64,000 nt of DNA from Halorussus rarus (GCF_003369835.1 NZ_QPMJ01000002.1:248001-312000), one strand, 5' to 3'. Shown: positions 51,860-60,862, counted from the stretch's first letter. Numbers and translations: made by a program. Notes: generated by a model not told the origin, from the sequence alone.

Positions 51860-52111
51860 CTACTCGTCGGCGCCGCCGGGCTCGAACGCCTCGGCCCCCG
51901 GCAGGTCCGCGACGCCCTCGTGGACGCCGACGTACTCGGCGTCGTCGACCGCCCGCTCGAACTCCTCGACGCTCCGGTACTCCCGAATCGCCAGCACGTG
52001 GCCATCCTCGACCGCGAAGACGATCTCGTCGGTCCCGTCGTCGTGGCGGTACTGGTCGCCCTTCTGCGGCCCGGCGCGGTCGGCGGAATCGCTCCCGTCG
52101 TCAGGTGTCAT
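51860..52111 (-). CDS. Small haloarchaeal protein, unknown
   Basis: This 83-residue acidic protein has a beta-rich core YRHDDGTDEIVFAVEDGHVLAIREY, followed by a helix SVEEFERAVDDAEYVGV and an acidic end. It may be a small dimerising domain. The ATG at 52111 is chosen over a longer Arg-rich open frame. Its neighbours on the same strand give no clue. Function is unknown. Confidence 0.7.
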   Translation of the reverse strand: MTPDDGSDSADRAGPQKGDQYRHDDGTDEIVFAVEDGHVLAIREYRSVEEFERAVDDAEYVGVHEGVADLPGAEAFEPGGADE

Positions 52112-52224
52112 CGATGGAGTGGCAACGCGGAGACCCTTGAAAGTGACCGGCGAGTCGCGTCCGACCGCGGCGAGCCTCTCGAGAACTCGAACGAGTACGA
52201 CGAACTGCCGGGCGAGTCCGACCC

Positions 52225-52488
52225 CTACTCGAACACCGGGCTGTCGTCCTCCAGCGCCTCGATGTCGTCGGCGATGGCCCGGACCTGCTCGGGGAACAGC
52301 GCGACCTGCACCTCGTTGCCGTCGTCGTCCTCGCAGACGAGCTTCACGCGCTTGTCGCCGAACTCCCGCGCTTCCGCGGACTCGACGTCGAACAGTTTCG
52401 CGGTGCCGGACTTGTTCGAGGGCCCGACGTTCTTGATAGCGCCGTCCTTCAGTTCGACCATGAAGTCGTCGAGGATGAGGTTGAGCAT
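52225..52488 (-). CDS. Small haloarchaeal protein, unknown
   Basis: This 87-residue acidic protein starts MLNLILDDFMVELKDG and contains strands (TAKLFDVESAEAREFGDKRVKLVCEDDDGNEVQVALF) and a helix (PEQVRAIADDIEALED). It looks like a small alpha/beta domain with regular strands, without a catalytic motif. An in-frame ATG further upstream (52647) adds a hydrophilic Arg-rich stretch, so I prefer 52488. Function is unknown. Confidence 0.7.
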   Translation of the reverse strand: MLNLILDDFMVELKDGAIKNVGPSNKSGTAKLFDVESAEAREFGDKRVKLVCEDDDGNEVQVALFPEQVRAIADDIEALEDDSPVFE

Positions 52489-52739
52489 TCGATGGGGGTT
52501 CGGCGTGTGGTGCCTTATAGGTGGGAGAGTCAGGCGTGGAGTGGAGGATTTCGTATAGTAACTGGCGATACATGACCGTAGCCGCTGGAAAGGACTTGGT
52601 GCTGGAGTCGACTGGCGAAAAGCAGAGGAGCTAGCTACTACCGTCACAAATGAGTTTCCGCACCTGCACCGCGACCGCGGGCCTCGTCCCTCCCCAGCCT
52701 CGACGGCCGCCTGAACGCGGCCGCCTCCCTCGCGCGGCG

Positions 52740-52762
52740 TGGCGGCTCACGAGGAGCCGCCA
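52740..52762. repeat. Perfect 9-base-arm hairpin in non-coding DNA
   Basis: TGGCGGCTC-ACGAG-GAGCCGCCA lies 51-73 bases beyond the stop of the YIP1-type gene. The arms are perfect. No T-run follows, so an ordinary terminator is not certain. It resembles the in-frame palindromes in size and GC content but is outside coding DNA. Confidence 0.5.
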
Positions 52763-52812
52763 GCGCGCGCCGCGATGGAGATGGACAGAGAAATCGAGTG
52801 CTCGTGTAGAAC

Positions 52813-53466
52813 TCAGCCGAGCGCGACGCAGAACTCCCAGCCGAATTCGACCACCCGGAAGCACACCTCGCTCGCCCGGACGACGACCATCTCGTCGAGC
52901 GCGGCCAGCCCCCTGAAGGCGTAGCCGAACACCAGCACCGCGGGGATCGCGCCCGCGACCAGCGCCCGGAGTGCGGAGGTGTCGTGGACCGTCCGGAGGC
53001 CGACGACGAACAGCGCCGCGCCGTAGACGGCGCAGGCGACTCGAAGCGTCGGAGACGGAACTCCGGCGAACACGCAGGGCGCGGTGGCGTAGGCGAGGGC
53101 CTGCACGGTCTCGCTGGTGCCCCCGCGGTCCGGCACGACCGCCATCAGGAGCACGGTCTGGAGCGCCGCGGTCAGGTGGAGCACCGCGGGCGCGACGAAC
53201 AGCGCGGCCAGCGAGAGCGCGAACAGCGCCGAGAGCGCGGGCATGCCGCCGTACACCGGGGCCGCACCCGGAACGAGCGCGAAGCGAGTCGCCTCCTCGA
53301 CGACGACCACCGCCACCGCGAACACGAGCCCCGGCGCCTGGTCGCCCGGCGCGACGCCGCGCTCGAAGAAGCGTCGGGGGTTGACGAGCACCTCGAACCA
53401 CGCGCGGGCCACGGCGACGGGTCCGCGGTCGCGCCCGCCGGTGGGGTTCTCGACCCATTGGGTCAC
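52813..53466 (-). CDS. YIP1-family membrane protein
   Basis: This 217-residue protein has five predicted helices and the Yip1 pattern: a short N-terminal soluble start (AWFEVLVNPRRFFERGVAPGD) ahead of LVFAVAVVVVEEATRF, then ALQTVLLMAVVPDRGG with Tyr/Ala-rich YATAPCVF, and a C-terminal AIPAVLVFGYAFRGLAALDE. In this family the NPRRFFE start is characteristic. The function in archaea is unknown. The C-terminal 25 residues include two Cys, unusual for the family. Confidence 0.82.
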   Translation of the reverse strand: MTQWVENPTGGRDRGPVAVARAWFEVLVNPRRFFERGVAPGDQAPGLVFAVAVVVVEEATRFALVPGAAPVYGGMPALSALFALSLAALFVAPAVLHLTAALQTVLLMAVVPDRGGTSETVQALAYATAPCVFAGVPSPTLRVACAVYGAALFVVGLRTVHDTSALRALVAGAIPAVLVFGYAFRGLAALDEMVVVRASEVCFRVVEFGWEFCVALG

Positions 53467-53555
53467 GCTCGACCCTCCTCGTCCCGCTGGGCCGCTGCCG
53501 TGCTCCCGGTCCGGGTCGGAGTCGGTTCATTCAGCACGGTCGGTTCACGAGTGGA

Positions 53556-54140
53556 CTAGTCGGTCCGGAGAGTATGACAGTTCCGACATCGCGCCTCGTA
53601 GGACTCCTCGGCGCCCACGACGATGGTCGGGTCGTCGACGTGGGCTGGGTCGCCGTCGACGAACCGCTGGTTCCGGGTCGCGGGCTCGCCGCACTCCGCG
53701 CAGATGGCCTGGTACTTGTCGACGTACTCCGCCAGCGCGACGAGTCGCGGCAGTGGTTCGAAGGGCTCGCCCCGGAACGTCTGGTCGGTGCCCGAGACGA
53801 TGACGCGCCGGTCGTCGGCCGCGAGGAACTCGCAGACCTCGACCAGGTCCTCGGAGAAGAAGTTGGCCTCGTCGACGGCGACGACCGCCTCGCCGTTGAG
53901 CGCCTCGGGGATGTCCCAGACGCCGTCCTCGGGGTCGACGACCGTCGCGTCCCACTGGCGGCCGTTGTGCGACCCCACGGTGGCCTCGCCGTAGCGGTCG
54001 TCCAGCGAGGGCTTGAACGCCGCGACGTCCTGGCCCGCGATCTCGGCCCGGCGGAGCCGTCGGAGCAGTTCCTCGGTCTTCCCGGAGAACATGCACCCCG
54101 TGATGACCTCGACCCACCCGCTGTTGGTTATCTTGTGCAC
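53556..54140 (-). CDS. tdk: Thymidine kinase
   Basis: This 194-residue protein has the TK1-type P-loop ITGCMFSGKTEELLRRL (residues 13-29), the DEANFFSEDLVEV catalytic segment (about 90) and a zinc motif CAECG...CRNCHTL in the lasso domain. It phosphorylates thymidine with ATP. Length and motif order are standard. It is a single gene; the upstream neighbour is a possible 47-residue frame. Confidence 0.96.
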   Translation of the reverse strand: MHKITNSGWVEVITGCMFSGKTEELLRRLRRAEIAGQDVAAFKPSLDDRYGEATVGSHNGRQWDATVVDPEDGVWDIPEALNGEAVVAVDEANFFSEDLVEVCEFLAADDRRVIVSGTDQTFRGEPFEPLPRLVALAEYVDKYQAICAECGEPATRNQRFVDGDPAHVDDPTIVVGAEESYEARCRNCHTLRTD

Positions 54141-54252
54141 GTCGATTGTGCGCTCAATCGAGGGAGAAAAGGGTTGCCGATTCGAGCCGCGGGCGCCGCG
54201 GTCGAGTGCGCGGCAGTCGGCGAGGCGAGCGCGCCACGGCGCGCAGACCGCG

Positions 54253-54396
54253 TTACAGGGTCGGCTCGGGCTCGGCGACCGGAACCGACGGCGTCGGGTC
54301 GCCGCGGTCCAGGATGTCGTCGACGATCTCGCCGAAGTCCGGCGCCTCGCGGTCGTCTCGCGGTTCGTCCGACGGGTAGTGCGGTACCACTGTCAC
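54253..54396 (-). CDS. Possible 47-residue acidic protein
   Basis: From GTG 54396 a frame encodes VTVVPHYPSDEPRDDREAPD and FGEIVDDILDRGDP followed by an acidic end. It has a helical core and acidic composition typical of this proteome and no competing gene on either strand. The start codon is uncertain and no family is recognised. The flanking 100-150 bases hold nothing else. Confidence 0.42.
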   Translation of the reverse strand: MTVVPHYPSDEPRDDREAPDFGEIVDDILDRGDPTPSVPVAEPEPTL

Positions 54397-54540
54397 GATC
54401 GGCCACCTCTTCGTCGCACACTAGCCGGTTCCAACGAAAAAGTAGTTACTATCGCTTTCACGCCGAGAGCCCCGCTAGGCTACGGAGCGTCGTTCGCTGG
54501 TCGACTCGGGAGCGCCTCGAGCTCGGCCGCGGCCGACTGC

Positions 54541-55560
54541 TTACTCCCCGCGCTCGCCGACCCGCACGAGCTGCTTGCCGACGTTCTCGCCCTCGAACAG
54601 GCCGAGGAAGGCGTCGGGCGCGCTCTCCAGCCCCTCGGTGACCGTCTCGCGGTACCGGATCTTGTCGGCCGCGACCCACTCGGCGAGCCGCCGGGTCGCC
54701 TGCTCGAACCGCGGCGCGAAGTCACCGACGAGGAACCCCTCGACCCGGGCCCGGGTCTCGATGAGCTTGCCGAGCTTCCGCGGTCCTGTGGGTAGCTCCT
54801 CGGCGTTGTACAGCGATATCTGGCCGCAGACCGCGACCCGGGCGTCGACGTTCAGCTTCGAGAAGACCGCGTCGGTGATGGGCCCGCCGACGTTGTCGAA
54901 GTAGCTGTCGACGCCGTCGGGCGCGGCCTCGTCGAGCGCCGCGCGGTAGTCGTCGGTCTCCTCGTAGTTGATGCCGGCGTCGAAGCCGAGGTCGTCTTCC
55001 AGGAACTCGACCTTCTCGTCCGAGCCGGCGAAGCCGACAACCCGGGCGCCCGAGCGTTTGGCTATCTGGCCAGCGACTGACCCGACCGCGCCGGCCGCGC
55101 CCGTGACGACGAACGTGTCGCCGGCCTTGGGTTCGGCGACCTCGCACGTGCCGAAGTAGGCGGTGCGGCCCGGCATCCCGAGCACGCCCAGCGCGGTCGA
55201 GACGGGGCCGAGGTCGGGGTCGACTTCTCGGAGGTCGGTCCCCGGCGCGGTCGCGTAGTCGGCCCACTCCAGATTGCCCGTCACTACGTCGCCCGCCTCG
55301 AAGCCGGCGCCGTTGGACTCGACGACTTCGCCGACCACGCCGGCCCGGAGCGGCTCGCCGACGTCCCAGGGCTCGGCGTACGACTCGCCGGCGTCCATCC
55401 GGCCGCGCATGTAGGGGTCGACCGAGAGGTAGAGCGTCCGGACCAGCGCCTCGCCCGGGCCCGGGTCGGGCGCGTCCTCCTCGACCAGTTCGAAGGTGTC
55501 GCGGTCGGGCGTGCCCTCGGGTCGCTTCGCCAGCAGGTACTTGCGGTTGGTCTCGGCCAT
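54541..55560 (-). CDS. NADP-dependent medium-chain oxidoreductase (zinc-independent)
   Basis: This 339-residue protein has the leukotriene B4 12-hydroxydehydrogenase/curcumin reductase pattern: VRTLYLSVDPYMRGRM, a nucleotide-binding VTGAAGAVGSVAGQIAK (AxxGxxG), and GVDSYFDNVGGPITDAVFSKL. It should reduce alpha,beta-unsaturated ketones with NADPH. No zinc ligands are present. The length is typical. The next gene upstream is an FMN reductase-type protein on the same strand; the 99-base gap leaves co-transcription open. Confidence 0.93.
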   Translation of the reverse strand: MAETNRKYLLAKRPEGTPDRDTFELVEEDAPDPGPGEALVRTLYLSVDPYMRGRMDAGESYAEPWDVGEPLRAGVVGEVVESNGAGFEAGDVVTGNLEWADYATAPGTDLREVDPDLGPVSTALGVLGMPGRTAYFGTCEVAEPKAGDTFVVTGAAGAVGSVAGQIAKRSGARVVGFAGSDEKVEFLEDDLGFDAGINYEETDDYRAALDEAAPDGVDSYFDNVGGPITDAVFSKLNVDARVAVCGQISLYNAEELPTGPRKLGKLIETRARVEGFLVGDFAPRFEQATRRLAEWVAADKIRYRETVTEGLESAPDAFLGLFEGENVGKQLVRVGERGE

Positions 55561-55659
55561 ACCCGTACCGAGGGCGACCGCGGGGAAGGAACCTGTGGTC
55601 GCGGCAGCGTCGGTCGGGAAGGCGCAAGTGGAAACGTCGGTGTCGTACCCGTCTCCGAC

Positions 55660-56244
55660 TCACTCGGCGCCGATGTTCTCCTCGCTCTCGGGCGTCGGCG
55701 GACAGGGCTCGATGAAGGCGTAGTCGACCACCTCGCGGCCGAGCTCCAGCACGCGCTCCTCGAGCTTCTCGTCGGTGAACTCCCCGTCCCGGATGGCCGA
55801 GTGCGAGCGCGGGACCGCGGCCTGGTGGGGAAGCACCCACGCGTCGAGCGCCCGGCAGACCGACCGGAGGTGTTCGAGCGCCGTGATGGGGAAGGCCCCG
55901 CCGGACACGGCGAGCAGCCCCACGGTCGTGTGCTCGAACTCGTCGAACCCCGAGTAGTCTAGCGCGGTCTTCAGCACCGACGAGTACGACCCGTGGTACA
56001 TCGGCGTCCCGAGCACGACCGCGTCGGCCTCCCGGAGCTCTCGGGTCAACTGGGGCGCGTCGCCCGCCTCGGCGTCGTCCCGGTCCGGGTCGTACGCCGG
56101 CAGGTCGTAGTCCCGCAGGTCGAGGAGGTCGGGCTCGCCGCCCCGCTCGGCGGCCCCGTCGAGCGCGCGCTCCAGCGCCGCCCGGGTGACGCTCTCGTCC
56201 CGGAGGCTCCCGCTGACCGCGACCACGTGGGGCGTCTCTGGCAT
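55660..56244 (-). CDS. NADPH-dependent FMN reductase-type flavoprotein
   Basis: This 194-residue protein has flavodoxin-like motifs: VVAVSGSLRDESVTRAAL (phosphate-binding loop), VVLGTPMYHGSYSSVLKTALDY (GTPxYHxSxxxxLKxxLD element) and LLAVSGGAFPITALEHLR. It transfers electrons from NADPH to FMN or an FMN-using partner. Length fits the family. It is upstream of the MDR oxidoreductase gene; no iron- or sulfur-reducing gene is adjacent. Confidence 0.91.
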   Translation of the reverse strand: MPETPHVVAVSGSLRDESVTRAALERALDGAAERGGEPDLLDLRDYDLPAYDPDRDDAEAGDAPQLTRELREADAVVLGTPMYHGSYSSVLKTALDYSGFDEFEHTTVGLLAVSGGAFPITALEHLRSVCRALDAWVLPHQAAVPRSHSAIRDGEFTDEKLEERVLELGREVVDYAFIEPCPPTPESEENIGAE

Positions 56245-56562
56245 GTCCGGTGCATCGGCCGCGAGCGACTAATAGACGGGGGAGCGGGAGAGAGACGACC
56301 ACGGCAGTCTGTGGCAGCGGTCAGACACAACAGATTCGAGAGAGGATATTGGGATTCTGATACGTCCGCCGAACGAAAGGCGAAACCGACGGCAGGAGCG
56401 TCGGATAAGATTAGACACTTTTCATATAGATACGCGAGATGGGTAATTTCGGTCTGTCCGCCACACATCGGTACGGCCCGGTCGCGTGGACTATGGACCG
56501 GTGAATCCGCTATATGCGGTTCATAGCAGGCGATTTGAAGGGGAACGTCCATTCTCCGCTCG
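56245..56562. other. 318-base non-coding promoter region of the PstS gene
   Basis: No gene is seen. AT-rich motifs include CATATAGATA near 56423-56432 and the symmetric CCGC-TATAT-GCGG at 56507-56519, about 45-55 bases before the PstS ATG. The former is 30 bases ahead of nothing coding; the latter is a candidate TATA or phosphate-related element. Assignments are by pattern only. Confidence 0.45.
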
Positions 56563-57756
56563 ATGACGTTCGACACGTCAGAGAACGGGGGAGAGGTTTC
56601 GCGGAGAAAGTACCTCGCGGCTGTGGGGGCGGCCGGGAGTCTCGCGGTAAGTGGCACTGCGATGGCACGACAGGACGGGGGTAATCAGGGTCCCCTGCGG
56701 GTCGGGGGCTCCTCGACCGTGTACCCGATCACGAGCCAGGCCGGCTCGGTGTGGAACTCCAACCCGCCGGCCAGCGACGAGGAGTACTGGGGGCCGAGCC
56801 AATGGAGCATCGACACCGACGTGAACTACGCCGACTTCTGGGCCAGCCGCTACGGCTTCGAGTCGGGCGAGGGGGCGAGCCTGCCGTTCAACGTCACGGT
56901 CGGGCTGAGCCACTCCGGCACCGGGCTGGAGAAGCTCCGGAACGGAGTCCTCGACATCGGCGACGCGAGCGCGACGGTCGCCCAGGAGTTCCCCGACGCC
57001 GGCGAGGAGGAACTCGGTAGTTTCGTCGACCACGTCGTGGGGGTCGACGCCCAGCCGCTGGTCGTCAGCAGGGAGATCTACGACGCGGGCGTCACGGAGC
57101 TCACGCTCCGGCAGGTCCAGCAGATCTACCGCGGCGAGATCGCGAACTGGTCGGAGATACCCTCCTACGAGGGCGAGGACAGGGAGATCCAGGCCGTTGG
57201 ACGCGCCGAGGGGTCGGGCACCGACACTTCCTTCCGCGCCAACGTCCTCGGCGGGCCGAACGCGCCGATGGAGGGCACCGACGTCCGACGGGGTCAGAAC
57301 CAGCAGGTCCAGACGCTGGTCGCGCAGTCCGACAACGCCATCGCGTACATCGCGCTGGCGTTCGTCGACGAGCAGCGGGTCCCGCCGGTCGCGCTCACCA
57401 TCGAGGGCACCACCTACGAGTACGGCAGGAACCTCGGCGCGCAGGACTACCCGCTCAACCGCGACCTCCACTGCTACACCTGGCAGGACACCTCGCCGAA
57501 GGAGGCCGCGTTCATCCTGACGATGCTCTCGGACCTGGGCCAGGAGCGGTACGTCGCCGCGAACAACTACGTGAAGCTGCCGACGGACCGACAGGAGGAG
57601 CAGGTCGCCAAGCTGCCCGAGCCCGAGCAGGGCTCCCCGCAGGACTACATCGGCGGGTCGGGTCAGACGACCGCCAGCGACGGTCAGGCGACCACGACCG
57701 CGGGCGCGGGCGGCAACGAGACCGAGACCGACACCCAGACGACGACCTCGCAGTAA
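56563..57756 (+). CDS. PstS-type phosphate-binding protein (Tat-exported)
   Basis: This 397-residue protein has a twin-arginine-like signal (SRRKYLAAVGAAGSLAVSG), then the phosphate-binding motifs: VGGSSTVYPIT (about 48-58) and GRAEGSGTDTSFR (about 210-222). No lipobox is obvious, so it may be released or held by other means. The last 40 residues are a Thr/Gly/Gln-rich tail. No pstC, pstA or pstB is adjacent, so the permease must be elsewhere. Phosphate limitation is the likely inducer. Confidence 0.9.
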   Translation: MTFDTSENGGEVSRRKYLAAVGAAGSLAVSGTAMARQDGGNQGPLRVGGSSTVYPITSQAGSVWNSNPPASDEEYWGPSQWSIDTDVNYADFWASRYGFESGEGASLPFNVTVGLSHSGTGLEKLRNGVLDIGDASATVAQEFPDAGEEELGSFVDHVVGVDAQPLVVSREIYDAGVTELTLRQVQQIYRGEIANWSEIPSYEGEDREIQAVGRAEGSGTDTSFRANVLGGPNAPMEGTDVRRGQNQQVQTLVAQSDNAIAYIALAFVDEQRVPPVALTIEGTTYEYGRNLGAQDYPLNRDLHCYTWQDTSPKEAAFILTMLSDLGQERYVAANNYVKLPTDRQEEQVAKLPEPEQGSPQDYIGGSGQTTASDGQATTTAGAGGNETETDTQTTTSQ

Positions 57757-57841
57757 GGTCCCCTGGCGCGGGCCGACAGGGACCGTCTTCTCGCCGGACC
57801 CGGCGGACATTATTTCCGCGCCGAGCGCCAACTCGGCGGCA

Positions 57842-60781
57842 ATGGACACCATTCGGTCACCGCGACCCGCCGCCGACCCGCTTCGCGTCCTCCTCGCGGG
57901 GCCGGACTCGTGGCTCGGGACCGTCCGACCCGCGTTCGCCGAGTCCGACTCGTACACAGTTCGGACCGCCGGGACGGCCGACCGTGCGGTAGCGACGGCG
58001 ACGGAGTCAGACGGCGGCGTCGACTGCGTCGTCGTCGCTCGGCAGATCGGCGAGACGACCGGGCTCGAACTGCTGTCGACGCTCCGGTCGAGCGGGGTCG
58101 ACGTCCCGTTCGTCGTGGCGCCGACCGACGGCGGCGAATCGCTCGCGAGCGACGCCATCGCCGCCGGGGTCGCCGACTACCTCCCCGCCGACGCCGACCC
58201 GCCGGTCCTCCGGCGCCGGTGCCGCGAGGCGGTCGAGCGCCGCGCCGCGGAGCGCCGGCGGCGCGACAGGGCCGACCAGTTCGAGTCGCTGTTCGCCGCG
58301 CCCGACCGGTTCGTCGCGGTGCTCGACGCCGACGGGACCGTCGTCCGGGCCAGCGAGGCCGCGCTCGACTACCTGGGCGCCGAGGAGGACGCGGTCCTCG
58401 GCAAGCGGTTCTGGGGGCTCCCGTGGACCGACGACGAGACCAGGCCGCTCCAGCGGGCCGTCGGGCGGGCCCGCCGGGGCGAGTACGCCGACTTCGAGGC
58501 CGGCCTCCCGAACGGGGACGACGAGCGCCGGTTCGAGTTCGCGGTCCGCCCGGTCACCGACGACGCCGGCGAGGTCGTCCGCATCGTCGCGGAGGGCCGC
58601 GAGGTCGCCGAGCGCGTCCGGCTGGAGGAGGAGCTCCGGCGGTCCGAGGAGCTCCACCGGGTCACGCTCAACAACATGACCGACACCGTCCTCGTGACCG
58701 ACGACGAGGGCGCGTTCACCTACGTCTGCCCGAACGTCCACTTCATCTTCGGCTACAGCGCCGAGGAGATCTACGACCTGGGCACCATCGACGCGCTGCT
58801 CGGCGAGGGCCTGTTCGACCGCGACCGGCTCGACGACCGGGGCGTGCTGACCAACGTCGAGTGCACCGCGACAGACAAGGAGGGCCGCGAGCACACCCTG
58901 CTGGTCAACGTCCGGCGGGTCTCCATCCAGGGCGGCACGACCCTCTTCAGCTGCCGGGACATCACCAAGCGCAAGCAGCGCGAGCGGGCGCTCACCCAGC
59001 TCCACCGGACGAGCCGGGACCTGCTCTACGCCGAGACCGGGTCCGAGATCGCCGACCGGGTCGCGTCGGACGCGGCCGCGGTGCTCCCGTCGGCCGCCGC
59101 GGCGGTCTACCGGTTCGACCGCGACCGGAACGCCCTCTATCCCGCGGCGGTCACGGACGAACTGGAAGCGAGACTCGGGACGCCGCCCGACCTGCGCCTC
59201 GACCGCGACACGGCGGTCGGCCGGGCGTTCATCGACGGCGAGACGCGGACCCGGGCGGACGGCCCGGACGATTCCGCCGACCGTAGCGACCGGCCCACGG
59301 GGAGCGAGTTCCTCTCGGCGCTCGGCGACTACGTCGCGGTCCCGCTGGGCGACCACGGCGTCTTCATCGCGGTCGCGACCGACGACGACAGCTTCGACGA
59401 GGTCGGCGAGGAGGTCGCCGAGCTGCTGGCGGCGACGACCGAGGCGGCGTTCGACCGGGTGGCCCGCGAGTCCGAGCTCCGCGAGCGCGACCGGGAGCTC
59501 CAGGCCCGGAACCGCCGGCTGACCCAACTCAACCGGGTGAACGAGTTCATCCGGGAGATCGACCAGGCGCTGGTGAGCGCGGAGTCCCGCGAGCGGATCG
59601 AGACCGCGGTCTGCGAGCGGCTGACCGCCGACGACCGGTTCGCGTTCGCCTGGATCGGCGAGACCGCGGGGTCGGGTCGGACCCTCCGGCCGCGGGCGTG
59701 GGCGGGCGACGACCGGGGCTACCTCGACGCCGTGGCGCTCGGGCCCGAGGCCGACGCCGAGACCGCGGAGCCCAGCGTCCGGGCGGCCCGGGAGCGCGAG
59801 GCGGCGCTCGTCTCGAACGTCGCCGACCGGCTCCGGGCCGACCCGTGGTGCCAGGAGGCGGTGTCGCGGGAGTTCCAGTCGGTGCTGTCGATTCCGCTGG
59901 CGTACGACGGCGTGCTGTTCGGGACCCTGAGCGTCTACGCCGACAGCCCCGACGCCTTCGACGAGATGGTCCGGTCGGTGCTGTGCGAACTCGGCGACAC
60001 GGTCGCGTCGGCCATCAACGCGGTCCAGCGCAAGGAGGCACTCGAGAGCGACGCGGTCGTCGAACTCGAGTACCGGAGCGCCGACGCGGGCGACGTCCTC
60101 CACCGGCTCGCCCGCGAGACCGGCGCCTCGCTGGCGGTGGCGGGCGACGTGGTCCGGGACGACGACACGACACTCGTCTTCGCGACCGTCGCCACTGGCG
60201 ACCCCGCCGACGGGGTCGGAGACGGCGACTCGGAGGGGACCGGCCGCAGCCGACTCGACGCCGTGGTCGCGACCGCGGAGGAACTCGTGGACGTCGCGGG
60301 CGCGGAGGTGATCCGCGAGTCCGACGACGGCGGCCTCGTCGGGCTCCGGCTCCGCGGCGACTTCGTCGCGACCGTGCTGGCGGACCACGGCGCGGCGCTC
60401 GACCGGATGCGGGCGACCCCCGACGGCCTCTCGCTGACCCTGGTCGCGCCCCGGTCGGTCGGCACCCGGGCGATAGACGAGGTCGTCTCGAACGCGTACG
60501 ACGACGCCGAACTTGTCGCCCAGCGCGAGCGGACCCGGCCGACGGACGCGACCCGGCCGTCCGACCGGTTCCGCGACGACCTGACCGAGCGCCAGCTCGA
60601 GGTCGCCCAGACGGCGTACCACGCCGGCTTTTTCGACGCCGACCGGGACGTGACCGGCCGGGACGTGGCGTCGATGCTCGACGTCTCCCACACCGCGTTC
60701 TACGACCACGTCCGCCGGGTCCAGCGGAAGCTGTTCGCGTCGCTGTTCGAGGGCCGGCCGCGACCCGCCGAGGTTGAATAG
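57842..60781 (+). CDS. Large Bat-like sensor-regulator (receiver/PAS/GAF/HTH_10)
   Basis: This 979-residue protein has an N-terminal receiver-like domain (13-120) in which the phosphate-accepting region reads CVVVARQIGETTGLELL, lacking the Asp, so it is a pseudo-receiver. Two PAS domains follow (about 145-250 and 270-380, with YVCPNVHFIFGYSAEEIYDL), then two GAF domains (about 390-540 and 575-735), a Bat-type region (740-905) and a C-terminal HTH_10 (LTERQLEVAQTAYHAGFF and DVASMLDVSHTAFYDHVRRVQRKL, 915-970). It should sense redox, light or small molecules and bind DNA. Its stop codon lies inside a perfect inverted repeat. Confidence 0.94.
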   Translation: MDTIRSPRPAADPLRVLLAGPDSWLGTVRPAFAESDSYTVRTAGTADRAVATATESDGGVDCVVVARQIGETTGLELLSTLRSSGVDVPFVVAPTDGGESLASDAIAAGVADYLPADADPPVLRRRCREAVERRAAERRRRDRADQFESLFAAPDRFVAVLDADGTVVRASEAALDYLGAEEDAVLGKRFWGLPWTDDETRPLQRAVGRARRGEYADFEAGLPNGDDERRFEFAVRPVTDDAGEVVRIVAEGREVAERVRLEEELRRSEELHRVTLNNMTDTVLVTDDEGAFTYVCPNVHFIFGYSAEEIYDLGTIDALLGEGLFDRDRLDDRGVLTNVECTATDKEGREHTLLVNVRRVSIQGGTTLFSCRDITKRKQRERALTQLHRTSRDLLYAETGSEIADRVASDAAAVLPSAAAAVYRFDRDRNALYPAAVTDELEARLGTPPDLRLDRDTAVGRAFIDGETRTRADGPDDSADRSDRPTGSEFLSALGDYVAVPLGDHGVFIAVATDDDSFDEVGEEVAELLAATTEAAFDRVARESELRERDRELQARNRRLTQLNRVNEFIREIDQALVSAESRERIETAVCERLTADDRFAFAWIGETAGSGRTLRPRAWAGDDRGYLDAVALGPEADAETAEPSVRAAREREAALVSNVADRLRADPWCQEAVSREFQSVLSIPLAYDGVLFGTLSVYADSPDAFDEMVRSVLCELGDTVASAINAVQRKEALESDAVVELEYRSADAGDVLHRLARETGASLAVAGDVVRDDDTTLVFATVATGDPADGVGDGDSEGTGRSRLDAVVATAEELVDVAGAEVIRESDDGGLVGLRLRGDFVATVLADHGAALDRMRATPDGLSLTLVAPRSVGTRAIDEVVSNAYDDAELVAQRERTRPTDATRPSDRFRDDLTERQLEVAQTAYHAGFFDADRDVTGRDVASMLDVSHTAFYDHVRRVQRKLFASLFEGRPRPAEVE

Positions 60782-60819
60782 TAAACATCGTCGGGGCGCC
60801 GCACGGTTTACTATTCAAC
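60773..60819. promoter_or_regulatory. Perfect 14-base inverted repeat overlapping the Bat-like gene's stop
   Basis: GTTGAATAGTAAAC (60773-60786, containing the TAG stop) and GTTTACTATTCAAC (60806-60819) are exact reverse complements around a 19-base centre. The second arm ends 43 bases before the ATG of the rubrerythrin-like gene. A stable AT-rich hairpin at the stop could end transcription; a long symmetric site could instead be an operator, possibly for the adjacent Bat-like protein. Confidence 0.7.
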
Positions 60820-60862
60820 ACAACCACCCATGACGCCGCGCCGCTTTAGCAATTTTTACCGG

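Noticed and set aside
52740-52762. The 9-base-arm hairpin as an intrinsic terminator
   Set aside because: Archaeal termination depends on T-runs and none follows; it is listed as a repeat only.
58007-60709. A 900-residue minus-strand open frame opposite the Bat-like gene
   Set aside because: The plus strand encodes PAS, GAF and HTH_10 motifs in order; the antisense frame has none and is explained by codon bias.
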